64,000 nucleotides of DNA from assembly GCF_036013645.1 (NCBI RefSeq), contig NZ_CP107869.1, positions 10,044,001 to 10,108,000 on the forward strand. The letters are read 5' to 3'. This document shows positions 8,772 through 16,607 of this stretch, one piece after another. The notes under the pieces are model-generated. The model did no database searches. It was not told the DNA's origin and saw only the letters and a list, made by a program, of their open reading frames with translations. A program made the translations under genes and the position numbers. This DNA comes from Streptomyces sp. NBC_00490. Lineage in GTDB: Bacteria > Actinomycetota > Actinomycetes > Streptomycetales > Streptomycetaceae. Every line of letters begins with the position of its first letter. Positions within the stretch are counted from its first letter, which is position 1.

Positions 8772-10061
8772 ATGAAGCTGAGCAACGTCCTTCGCCGTAC
8801 GTCCGCCGCACTGGCCGTCGGGGCGATGTCCCTGGGGCTGGTCACCGTCGCCGGCGGAGCCGCGCAGGCCGTCGCCTCGTGCACCGGGAACGTGTCGATC
8901 TACGGCACACTGGCGGACGGCCGACTGACGTACTCGCAGATCGAGCCGAACACCGGCGACCGCGTGAAGACACTCACCGGCCCGAACCTCGGTTTCACAC
9001 CGAAGGCGATGGCGACGCTCAACTTCAACACGGTGCTGGTCACTTCGACGGCCGGTGACCTCTACCGCGTCGACATCCAGACCAACAACACCGCCCTCGC
9101 GCTCGCCGGAGTCACCAAGATCTGGGACGGCGGCTGGACCTTCGACAAGATGGTCTACGACGGCGCCGGCCACCTCTACGGCACGGTCGACGGGCAACTT
9201 CACCAGTACCTGGTGTCGCAGGACAAGCCGTCCGGGTCGGCCCACATAGGCCAGCATGTCGTGATCGACACGGGCTTCGTCCTCAAGACGCTGGCCGCCG
9301 CGGGCGACGACCGCATCATCGCCTCCACCTCGGACGGACGCCTCCTCAGCTACAAGATCAACGGCGTGAACGACTGGGACCGCGCGGTGCTGAAGTCGAG
9401 CGGCTGGTCGGCGGTCGACTCGCTGTCCTCCCCGGGCGGGGGCCTCTACTACGGCCGCACCAACGGCGGCATGTACTGGTACCACGACTCCGACCCCACC
9501 GACGCGGACGGCTCCGACATCGCGTACCACCCGAGCGACCCGGTGGACGCCTCCGGCTGGACGCAGAGCCTGCTGTCGGCGTACGCGGACAACTGCGCCT
9601 ACGTGCCGCCGGCACCGCCGCACTCCGTGCAGGGCGGCACGATCTACCGCAGCGAGGTCATGACCCGGGCCAAGGACTGGTACAACCGCAACATCCAGTA
9701 CAGCCAGAGCGCCTACGCCACCGACATCGAGGGCGACGACACCTACCGCACCGACTGCTCCGGCTTCGTCTCCATGGCCTGGCACCTCACCTCCTCGCTG
9801 ACGACGCAGACCCTCGACAACGCCGCCGCGCAGATCTCCAAGGCCGACCTCCGGCCCGGCGACGCGCTGAACTCCAGCAGCGAGGGGCACGCGGTCCTCT
9901 TCGCGGGCTGGAAGGACCAGGACGCCGGCACCTTCTACTACTACTCCGAGGGCAGCCCGGACTCGGACATGAACTACCGGTCTGCGAACGCCTACAGCGG
10001 CACCATCGACAGCCACCCGGCCTCGGCGTACGTGGCCCTGCGCTACAACAAGATCGCCTGA
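8772..10061 (+). CDS. Secreted tachylectin-like propeller fused to an NlpC/P60-type peptidase
   Basis: The 429-aa product has a signal peptide (1-33), a tachylectin-2-like beta-propeller (about 36-270, with repeated strands such as GTLADGRLTYSQIEP, GHLYGTVDGQLHQY and GGLYYGRTNGGMYWY) and a C-terminal cysteine-peptidase-like domain (about 288-429). The catalytic Cys329 is in RTDCSGFVSMAW and His373 in EGHAVLFAGW, the NlpC/P60/CHAP pattern. It probably cuts peptidoglycan cross-links outside the membrane, with the propeller binding sugars. The ATG has AGGAGA upstream. The gene at 11187 encodes the same propeller on a different hydrolase. A terminator follows. Confidence 0.85.
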   Translation: MKLSNVLRRTSAALAVGAMSLGLVTVAGGAAQAVASCTGNVSIYGTLADGRLTYSQIEPNTGDRVKTLTGPNLGFTPKAMATLNFNTVLVTSTAGDLYRVDIQTNNTALALAGVTKIWDGGWTFDKMVYDGAGHLYGTVDGQLHQYLVSQDKPSGSAHIGQHVVIDTGFVLKTLAAAGDDRIIASTSDGRLLSYKINGVNDWDRAVLKSSGWSAVDSLSSPGGGLYYGRTNGGMYWYHDSDPTDADGSDIAYHPSDPVDASGWTQSLLSAYADNCAYVPPAPPHSVQGGTIYRSEVMTRAKDWYNRNIQYSQSAYATDIEGDDTYRTDCSGFVSMAWHLTSSLTTQTLDNAAAQISKADLRPGDALNSSSEGHAVLFAGWKDQDAGTFYYYSEGSPDSDMNYRSANAYSGTIDSHPASAYVALRYNKIA

Positions 10062-10088
10062 CGCCCCGGCCCCGCCACGTCGCCCCCG

Positions 10089-10116
10089 AGGGCCCCGCCG
10101 ACACCGGTGGGGCCCT
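10089..10116 (+). terminator. Terminator of the NlpC-type gene
   Basis: AGGGCCCC and GGGGCCCT pair around a 12-base loop and are followed by two further T residues, 28 bases after the stop codon. Confidence 0.75.
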
Positions 10117-10199
10117 TTAGGCATGCGCGCATGCCCGGCCCAAGGGCGGGGGAGCCCCTATGTCTTTGGTCAAGGTGGTCGGGTGACAGTGTGGCTGTC

Positions 10200-10361
10200 A
10201 TGAGTGATGACATGCCTGTTCGGGAGTCGGCGGGCGAGAGCATGCGGCCGTGCGACTTCTGTGGTCATCCGGTGGTGATGGACTCGGTCGACGAGCGGGA
10301 CTGCCCCGCGTGCGGCGAGACCGCTGAGGGTAAGCCAGCTGAGGTTGGCCGGAGTTCGTAG
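10200..10361 (+). CDS. Small zinc-ribbon-like protein, C terminus probably cut by an IS relic
   Basis: The frame encodes 53 residues with two CxxC knuckles (RPCDFCGH and RDCPACGE) about 20 residues apart, a likely zinc ribbon. The sequence after the second knuckle (GKPAEVGRSS) is read from DNA that belongs to the IS110 relic on the other strand, so the natural C terminus has probably been lost. The ribosome site is weak. Function unknown. Confidence 0.45.
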   Translation: MSDDMPVRESAGESMRPCDFCGHPVVMDSVDERDCPACGETAEGKPAEVGRSS

Positions 10362-10890
10362 GAGGTTCCGTCGCGGAGCATGGCGAAGAGGACGTCGGCC
10401 CGGCGTCTGGCGAGGCAAAGGTTCGCGAGGCCGGATTATCGGCTCATGCGGCGAACGCGGAGAGGGAGAAGGCTCTCTTGAGCTGCTTGTTTCCTCGTCG
10501 GGAGGGCTGTTCGCCGTGGATCGCGGACCCGGCGTTTCTGGTTGCTGGAGCGAGGTCGGCGTAAGCAGCGAGGTGGGCCGGGACGGAAATGCGGTGCCAT
10601 CGCCGATGTCGATGAAGATGCGAGCGCCGGTCCTGATGCCGATGCTGGGCATGGACATCAGGACCTCGGAGAGAGGGTTTGCCTCCACGAGTTGCTCGAT
10701 CCGGTGGGCCAGGAGTTTGCGCTGGTCGAGCACCGCCTGGAGCGAGCCGGCGAGGCTCGGGACGATCGCCGCGGCCGTGCCGGGAACGACGACGGTCTGC
10801 TCGTCGAGTGCGGTGAAGAAGTGCGGATCTGGGCCGGGGATCCGAACTGGTCCAGGGGCGAGTACCACGCCACCGCACTCACCCCGAGTG
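10331..10890 (-). pseudogene. IS110-family transposase relic (C-terminal half)
   Basis: Three minus-strand frames placed end to end rebuild the C-terminal part of an IS110-type transposase. HFFTALDEQTVVVPGT and LMSMPSIGIRTGARIF (the Transposase_20 helix-hairpin region) are in one frame. AAYADLAPATRNAGSAI and RRGNKQLKRAFSLSAFAA follow in the next, then LARRRADVLFAMLRDGT in the third. Frame changes fall near 10590 and 10444. The N-terminal DEDD catalytic domain is missing, so the element is dead. Confidence 0.8.
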
Positions 10891-11118
10891 GCAAGAAGAC
10901 TTTCGACCGGCGCCTGCCCAGATGCCGCTGGCATGCAGCGGTCTGTCTGTGCCTTCGGAGCTGGTGACACCACCCCCAGCCATGTACTCGGCGAGGAGAG
11001 GTTATGCCGACTCCGAAGGCCGGAAGCCCCGTCGCGGGCCTACGAAGACGGTAATGGGGGCGGCGCCGTACCTGCAGACGATGTCCACCCCCTCGGCCCC
11101 CCGCCCGCCCGCACGACG

Positions 11119-11155
11119 AAGGGCGGCACTCCCTCCTCCGAGGGGCGCCGCCCTT
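11119..11155 (-). terminator. Terminator of the lectin-lysozyme gene
   Basis: AAGGGCGGC (11119-11127) and GCCGCCCTT (11147-11155) form a 9-bp stem 32 bases beyond the stop codon of the minus-strand gene at 11187. Confidence 0.75.
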
Positions 11156-11186
11156 GTGCCGTGTCCGTCAGCCCGTAACTACGGTC

Positions 11187-12374
11187 CTAATACCAGTTGT
11201 TCGCCTGCCAGAAGTTCCACGCGTTGCAGGGAGAGCCGTAGCGGCCGTCGATGTAGCTCAGACCCCACCTGATCTGGGTCAGCGGGTTCTCGTGCCAGTC
11301 GTCTCCCGCGGAGTCCATCTTGGAGGCGGGCAGCGACTGCGGGACGCCGTACGCGCCGGAGGACGGGTTCGTGGCGTTCCAGCGCCAGCCGCTCTCGTGG
11401 TCCCAGAGGTTCTCCAGGCAGGCCCACTGGGAGGCGTTGGCCCAGGCCGCGTCCTTCTGGTTCATCAGCTGCCGCCCGGCCGCCTTGACCTCGGTGATGT
11501 TGCCGCGGTCGACGGTGTCCACGGAGGTCGTGCAGGTGTAGGTGCCGGGCTGCGCGGACAGCAGCTTCTGCGTCCAGCCGCTGGTGTTGACCGGGTCGTC
11601 GAGGTGGTACGAGATGTCCGCGCCGGAGCCGTCGGTGGGGTTGGCGTCCTTGTACCAGTACATGGCCCCGGTGGAGAGCCGTCCGTAGTACAGCCCGCTT
11701 CCCGGGGAGACGAGCTGGTTGAAGCCCGACCAGCCGGAGGACTTCAGGGAGTTGCTCTTCCAGGAACCGGCACCCGCGACGGTGTAGTCGAGCAGCCGCC
11801 CGTCCTCGGTGGTGGCGCCGAGCCGGTCGTCGCCGGTGGCGGTGAGCGTCTTCAGGACGAACCCGGTCCCGATCTCGGTGCGTACGCCGATGTGCTGGGA
11901 GCCGGCCGGTTTGTCCTCGGTGACGTTGTAGCGCAGCAGCAGGCCGGAGGTGGTGGTGCCGTAGAGGTGGCCGTGACCGTCGTAGGTCAGCTTGTCGTGG
12001 GTCCAGCCGCTGTCGGCGATCCTCACCGGCGGGTTCAGCAGGGTGAGGCTGGTGTTGTTGGTCCTGATGTCGACGCGGTAGAGGGCGCCGCTGGTCGAGG
12101 TCATCAGGACGGTGTTGAAGTTGAGGGTCGCCATGGCCTGCGGCTCGAAGCCGAGGTCCGGTCCGACGAGCACCTTGGCGAGATCGCCGGTGGCCGGGTT
12201 GATCTGGCTGAAGGTGAGCCTGCCGTCGCCGAGTACGCCGTAGATGTTGACGCCACCCGAGCAGCTGGTGGCCGCGTCGGCGGTGGGAGCGGTCACCGTG
12301 AGGAGGGCGGTGCTCAGGGCGGCGGTGGTCAGCAGACCGGCGGCTCGGCGGCCGTAGGTGCGGATGGTCTTCAC
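11187..12374 (-). CDS. Secreted tachylectin-like propeller fused to a lytic transglycosylase-like domain
   Basis: The 395-aa product starts at GTG with a purine-rich GGGGGAA site upstream. A signal peptide (about 1-35) precedes the same tachylectin-like propeller as in the gene at 8772; shared blocks include MATLNFNTVLM, GTGFVLKTL and GSGLYYGRL. The C-terminal region (about 290-395) is different: AAWANASQWACLENLWDHESGWRW with Glu327, then AYGVPQSLPASKM and WGLSYIDGRYGSP. This is the SLT/lysozyme-like fold of actinobacterial muralytic transglycosylases. It should cut the glycan strand of peptidoglycan. The two genes therefore pair one lectin with two complementary cell-wall activities. Confidence 0.85.
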   Translation of the reverse strand: MKTIRTYGRRAAGLLTTAALSTALLTVTAPTADAATSCSGGVNIYGVLGDGRLTFSQINPATGDLAKVLVGPDLGFEPQAMATLNFNTVLMTSTSGALYRVDIRTNNTSLTLLNPPVRIADSGWTHDKLTYDGHGHLYGTTTSGLLLRYNVTEDKPAGSQHIGVRTEIGTGFVLKTLTATGDDRLGATTEDGRLLDYTVAGAGSWKSNSLKSSGWSGFNQLVSPGSGLYYGRLSTGAMYWYKDANPTDGSGADISYHLDDPVNTSGWTQKLLSAQPGTYTCTTSVDTVDRGNITEVKAAGRQLMNQKDAAWANASQWACLENLWDHESGWRWNATNPSSGAYGVPQSLPASKMDSAGDDWHENPLTQIRWGLSYIDGRYGSPCNAWNFWQANNWY

Positions 12375-12429
12375 TTCTGGTTCCCCCGGGGGTGGCTGGT
12401 GTCGGGCAGTCAGTGGTGGCGCGGACGGC

Positions 12430-12630
12430 TTACTGCCATCCGGCGTCGGTGGGGGCGGCCTGCCAGCCGGCGTCGGCCGGGACGGCCTGCCAGCCGGCGT
12501 CCGCGGTGACGACGGAGGAGAGCTCGGCGGCGTCCGTCCCGTATGCCGAGGTGACGGCCGGGGTGGCGAGGGCCGCGGTGACCACGAGGGAGACGACCGC
12601 GACGGCCTTGGCGATACGGGTGCGAGGCAT
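12430..12630 (-). CDS. Small secreted peptide with three C-terminal DAGWQ repeats
   Basis: The frame encodes 66 residues: a signal peptide (1 to about 29, MPRTRIAKAVAVVSL onward, ending VTSA), a short spacer, and a repetitive tail in which DAGWQ occurs at 44-48, 53-57 and 62-66, every nine residues, ending exactly at the C terminus. The repeat is also visible in the DNA as CTGCCAGCCGGCGTC copies. The ATG has GGAAGGAA upstream. No known domain. It is followed by the lectin-transglycosylase gene 55 bases downstream and preceded by a small hypothetical gene on the same strand. Possible roles are a signalling or antimicrobial peptide, a wall-associated peptide, or a precursor cut into repeats. 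Confidence 0.75.
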   Translation of the reverse strand: MPRTRIAKAVAVVSLVVTAALATPAVTSAYGTDAAELSSVVTADAGWQAVPADAGWQAAPTDAGWQ

Positions 12631-12798
12631 GGCTGTCCGTTCCTTCCGGGACGAGGGGTGAGGTCCGGCCCGCCGTCGCGTCCCGCGGTGACGCGCTGAC
12701 CGGCCGGTGATCACTAGGTTGGTCGCCGCCCGAGCCCCTGAGAAGGGTTCCTCGGTGGACGGAAAGGGCCTTGGACCGATACGTCCACACGGGCCGCG

Positions 12799-13107
12799 TC
12801 AGTCCACCGGCTGCGCCTCGAATGCCAGAGGTATCAACGGCACCCCGGCCCCCGTCAGTCGCGCTCCCGCCAACTGCGGCATGTCGCGCAGCAGTCGGCC
12901 ACAGAAGCGGACGGCCCGTTCCTCGGCCTCTCCCAGACCGTCGGCCAGCAGGTAGAGGCCCAGGGTGAGTCGGGAGGAGGAGCGGGGATGCACGGCGACG
13001 TGCTCGACGCGGTCACCGGGGACGAGGGACGCGCGCACCAACTCACGGACGTCCGGCGGTAGACGGTTGCCGGGAGGGAGTTCCAGGTGCGCGTGGACGA
13101 GATACAT
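12799..13107 (-). CDS. Conserved-looking 102-aa hypothetical protein
   Basis: The product begins MYLVHAHLELPPGNRLPPDV and ends in LIPLAFEAQPVD. It has no signal peptide or membrane segment and is a mixed alpha/beta protein with a run of hydrophobic strands (LTLGLYLLADGLGEAEERAV). The chosen ATG gives a compact protein; a longer frame upstream has no ribosome site. It lies on the same strand as the DAGWQ peptide gene and divergent from the LuxR-type regulator, so these three may form one unit. I do not recognise a function. Confidence 0.6.
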   Translation of the reverse strand: MYLVHAHLELPPGNRLPPDVRELVRASLVPGDRVEHVAVHPRSSSRLTLGLYLLADGLGEAEERAVRFCGRLLRDMPQLAGARLTGAGVPLIPLAFEAQPVD

Positions 13108-13267
13108 GCGCTCCAGCGTCTCAACGGATGAGGCCGCCAAGTCCGTTTGGCGGGTGGCCGGTTGTGTCCCTGGCCCGTTCCGGCCCGCCCCTGTGACGAC
13201 ACGTCTCTGTTCTGCGAAGATCGGCGCTGAAGACGGGACGTTGTGTGCAGAAAACGGGGGGACGCAC

Positions 13268-14263
13268 GTGCTGACCGCACTCGGGCTCGACGCTGTCGCG
13301 GAGACGGTGTACCGCGCCATGCTCAGACATCCGGCCGCCGGTGTGGCGGACCTCGGCGACGCCGTGGGGCTGTCTGAGGAGCAGGTGCGCGACGCCCTCG
13401 ACACCCTGAGCGAGCTGGCGCTGGCGCGTCCGGCCGCTGGGGACGCGGGGCGGCTGCGGGCGGTCTCGCCGGACATCGGCATGGAGATCCTGATGGCCCG
13501 GCAGCAGGCTCAGCTGGCGGCGCAGCAGCAGCGCTTGGAGGCCTCGAGGGCGGCTGCGGCCCAGCTCATCTCGGAGTACGCCGAGCTGAGGCCAGCCGCC
13601 AGTCACCCCGGCGTGGAGCAGTTGGTGGGGCTCGATCAGATCCGCGACCGGCTGGTCGTGCTCACCCGTGAGGTGCGCGAGGAGTTCCTGACGTTCGCGC
13701 CGGGCGGGCCGCAGACCGCGGACAACATGGCCGCGTCCCGGCCGCTCAACGAGGATCTGCTCGGCCGTGGGGTGCGGATGCGTACGATCTACCTGGACAG
13801 CGTGCGTGCCAATCGGCCCACTGTTGAGCACGCCAACTGGCTGGCCGGGCTGGGCGGTCAGGTCCGCACGGTGCCGTCACTTCCCACCCGGATGATCCTC
13901 ATGGACCGGCAGATCGCCATGATCTCCGTCAGCAGCGACGACACCGCCGCGGGCGCGGTGCTCCTGACCGGACAGGGCACGCTCACCGCATTGTGCGCGC
14001 TCTTCGAGACCATCTGGGAATCCGCCCAGCCGCTCGGCCGGCTCGTCCCCACCGACGCGCACGGCCTCACCGGCCAGCAGTCCACCGCCCTGCGCCTGCT
14101 CGCCGAGGGCCACACCGACGAGGCCATCGCCAAGCGCCTCGGAGTCTCCCATCGCACCGCCCGCCGCATAGCCTCCGAACTCATGGAACGCCTCGGCGCC
14201 CGCAGCCGCTTCGAGGCCGGCGTACGAGCCGTCCAACAGCACTGGCTCCCGCCCCACCCGTAA
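13268..14263 (+). CDS. LuxR-type regulator with N-terminal TrmB-like helix-turn-helix
   Basis: The 331-aa product has an N-terminal winged-helix resembling TrmB (about 5-60, VAETVYRAMLRHPAAGVADL then LSEEQVRDALDTLSEL), a central helix (ARQQAQLAAQQQRLEASRAA), a middle domain that looks like a PLD-like effector region (about 110-250), and a C-terminal LuxR helix-turn-helix (about 265-325, TDEAIAKRLGVSHRTARRIA). GTG 13268 follows a GGGGGG Shine-Dalgarno run by six bases. It is read away from the DAGWQ peptide and the 102-aa gene, with a 160-base shared promoter region, and may control them. This regulator class is common next to small peptide genes in Streptomyces. Confidence 0.8.
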   Translation: MLTALGLDAVAETVYRAMLRHPAAGVADLGDAVGLSEEQVRDALDTLSELALARPAAGDAGRLRAVSPDIGMEILMARQQAQLAAQQQRLEASRAAAAQLISEYAELRPAASHPGVEQLVGLDQIRDRLVVLTREVREEFLTFAPGGPQTADNMAASRPLNEDLLGRGVRMRTIYLDSVRANRPTVEHANWLAGLGGQVRTVPSLPTRMILMDRQIAMISVSSDDTAAGAVLLTGQGTLTALCALFETIWESAQPLGRLVPTDAHGLTGQQSTALRLLAEGHTDEAIAKRLGVSHRTARRIASELMERLGARSRFEAGVRAVQQHWLPPHP

Positions 14264-14919
14264 CCCGCGCCCGTACGGTGACAGTGCCTGCGCCAAGGCG
14301 CGGGGGCCTACGTGACCGCCGCGCGGGCCACCTCGCTGACATGCGGTTGTGCGGCTGCCGCCGCTGAGCGTCCTGGCGGCGCTGATGTCGGCCGGAACGG
14401 CGTGCGGCCTGTTCTAGCCGGATCGCCTTCGGCGGTCCGGGTGATGTTCGGGGGCCGGACTCGTGAGCAAAGGGGCCCGGCCTGTGCGTTGGCCAGACCG
14501 AGGCGTCCGATCAGCAGTTCAGTCGCGTTCGGCCGCCAGGCGAGGGCGGGCCGTCTGTTTCTCCTGCTGGGTTCTTTGCTGAACTTTCAAGGGTGGGCAG
14601 GGCAGAGGATCGATGCCCGTGGGCGTGGTGCTCGGGCAGGGTGTTGCGGCCGGCATGCTGCGGATGAGCCCGCCCATCGGGTCGACGGTCCCTGGAGACT
14701 GGCCCTTGGCCACGGAGGCGATACGGCTCGGGGGAGCAGGAGCTGTCTGAGGATCTGCCGATGCCCCTGGGAGCCGGCGACTCCCTTGTGGGCTGCGGTT
14801 TCGAGCACCGCGCCGCACTCACACGCGTGGTGGTCGAAAGCCGCCCGGGCCGGGTTGTGCCGTTGGAGCATCCGGCCGGGGCGGCGTCGTACGCGGCTGG
14901 GCAGCCGCTGGGTGCGCGC
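14264..14919. other. Gene-poor stretch between regulator and GH5 gene
   Basis: About 650 bases. Frames on both strands are open because of the high GC content, but none shows a domain or a ribosome site. It is likely a mix of decayed sequence and the 3' region of the GH5 message. No clear terminator stem was found. Confidence 0.4.
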
Positions 14920-16416
14920 TTACGGGGTCGTGTAGGGGTCCTGGCTGAGCAGGTGGGCCTTCAGACCCTCGCCGATGCCAGGTTCGGGGGTTCCGGCCCA
15001 GTCCTTGATGAGTACGGCGCCGGTGCTGCAGCCCCACGGGTTCCAGGTCCATGCGAGATAGCCCATGTTGTGGGTGTCGGCCCAGTCGACCAGCCGCTGC
15101 ATGTAGTCGAAGCCGCAGTTGTCCTGGCCGAACTCACCGATGACGACCGGTACCTGTTGTGCGAGTGGCGCGACCTGGCTGTCCCAGCAGGATTCGGTCG
15201 CACAGGCGTTGAAGCTGTACGAATGCCATGACGCGGCGATGTTGTTCAGCGGGTCGGTCGGCTTGTGCGTCAGCCACTCGCGCATGTCGTTGGCCCACTC
15301 CAGGCCGCCCAGCATGAGGACGTTGGTCGCTCCGGTGGCCCGGACCGCGTCGACAAGGTCCTGCATGCCGGCCGTCTCATAGGGAAGGCCTGTGCAGGTA
15401 CCGCCGTCTCTCCAGCACTGCCAGCCAACGGTCTTGTCCCATTCGGCGGCGATCTCCGGGTAGGGCTCGTTGAACAGATCGAAGACGACGGCGTCATTGC
15501 CCTTGAAGGCGTTGGCGACACCGGTCCAGAACTGGGGGGCGTACTGCGCGTCCGGCATCGGTTTCTGGCAGGTCGCGGTGGCGTCCTTGCAGTGCCAGTC
15601 CGGCCCGTTGGTATAGGCGCCCCGCGTCCAGTGCAGGTCGAGGATCGGGGTGATGCCATTGGCCACCAGCAGGTTGACGTAGTCTCTGACGCCCTGCTGG
15701 TAGGTGGCTCCACTGGGCGAGCCGTTGATGCCGAGCCAGCATTCCTCGTTCAACGGCACGCGTACCGCGTGGATGTTCCAGGTCTTCATCGCGTCGACGG
15801 ACGCCTGATCGACCGGGCCGCTGTCCCACAGCCCCTTGCCCTGCACACAAGCGTATTCACCGCTGGAGCGGTCCACACCCAGCAGCCGGTACTGCTTGCC
15901 GCTCGTGGTGACGATCTTGTTGCCGGAAACCTTCAGTTCCGGGGCCGGGCCACTGGGACCGCTGGTCGGAGTGGTGGTGGGGCTGGGGGTCGGGGACGTC
16001 GTCGAGCCGGTACAGGTCACGCCGTTGAGCGCAACCGATGCCGGTTCCGGATTGGCGCCCTTCCACGCACCGGTGAACCCGATGGAAGCCGACCCGCCCG
16101 TATCCAGCGCTCCGTTCCAGTCGAGGCTGGCGGCGGACACGCGGGTTCCGGACTGTGTCCAGGTGGCGCTCCAGCCGTTGGTGACCTTCTGGTCGGAGTC
16201 AGGGAAGTCGAACGTCGCGGTCCACCCTCGCACGGGGGAGCCGAGATTGGTGATGGCCAGGTTCGCGGTGAACCCTCCCGGCCATTGGCTCTGCACCTTG
16301 TACGCGACCGAGCAGCCGGTGGCGGCTGCCGACGCGGGCAGGGTGGCGACTGCAAGGCCACCCAGGATCAGTGCACCGGCGGCGCCGGTGGCCATTAAGG
16401 CGTGACGACGTTTCAC
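14920..16416 (-). CDS. Secreted GH5 endoglucanase with N-terminal CBM2
   Basis: The 498-aa product starts at GTG with GAGGAGA five bases upstream. A signal peptide (VKRRHALMATGAAGALILGG, cleaved near ASA) is followed by a CBM2 (about 30-135), a Ser-Thr-Pro linker and a GH5 domain (about 165-495). Catalytic motifs are VFDLFNEPYPE (acid/base Glu) and PVVIGEFGQDN (nucleophile Glu). The HAVRVPLNEECWLG and HWTRGAY segments are typical of the subfamily. It probably cuts cellulose or related beta-glucans internally. It is the last of three minus-strand genes behind the CebR box at 19207, but a 191-base gap with an IS256 relic separates it from the previous gene, so it may have its own promoter. Confidence 0.92.
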   Translation of the reverse strand: MKRRHALMATGAAGALILGGLAVATLPASAAATGCSVAYKVQSQWPGGFTANLAITNLGSPVRGWTATFDFPDSDQKVTNGWSATWTQSGTRVSAASLDWNGALDTGGSASIGFTGAWKGANPEPASVALNGVTCTGSTTSPTPSPTTTPTSGPSGPAPELKVSGNKIVTTSGKQYRLLGVDRSSGEYACVQGKGLWDSGPVDQASVDAMKTWNIHAVRVPLNEECWLGINGSPSGATYQQGVRDYVNLLVANGITPILDLHWTRGAYTNGPDWHCKDATATCQKPMPDAQYAPQFWTGVANAFKGNDAVVFDLFNEPYPEIAAEWDKTVGWQCWRDGGTCTGLPYETAGMQDLVDAVRATGATNVLMLGGLEWANDMREWLTHKPTDPLNNIAASWHSYSFNACATESCWDSQVAPLAQQVPVVIGEFGQDNCGFDYMQRLVDWADTHNMGYLAWTWNPWGCSTGAVLIKDWAGTPEPGIGEGLKAHLLSQDPYTTP

Positions 16417-16440
16417 TTGATCTCCTCGTTGCCGTAGGGG

Positions 16441-16530
16441 ATCGATGAGCTCGATACCCAGCTGATCGACGAGCTGGTGAGCCGGGCCCAGGCCGAGGGC
16501 CTGCACGTGACCGGTCCACCAGGCGGGTAC
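16441..16530 (+). pseudogene. IS256-family transposase N-terminal scrap
   Basis: Thirty codons read IDELDTQLIDELVSRAQAEG followed by LHVTG, close to the conserved start of one group of IS256 (MULE) transposases. Similarity ends abruptly at about 16516. It lies directly upstream of the GH5 start and is not related to the intact IS256 copy at 37149, whose N terminus differs. Confidence 0.5.
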
Positions 16531-16607
16531 TGCGTGCCGTACGGATCAAGGAATCAACAACTGTCGCGCGTTCACATCCCGTCCTCCCGACGGATCCCAC
16601 GCGGGCG

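Noticed and set aside
12410..12510. CRISPR-like direct repeats
   Set aside because: The three repeated units are the coding repeats of the DAGWQ peptide, only nine codons apart, with no spacers.
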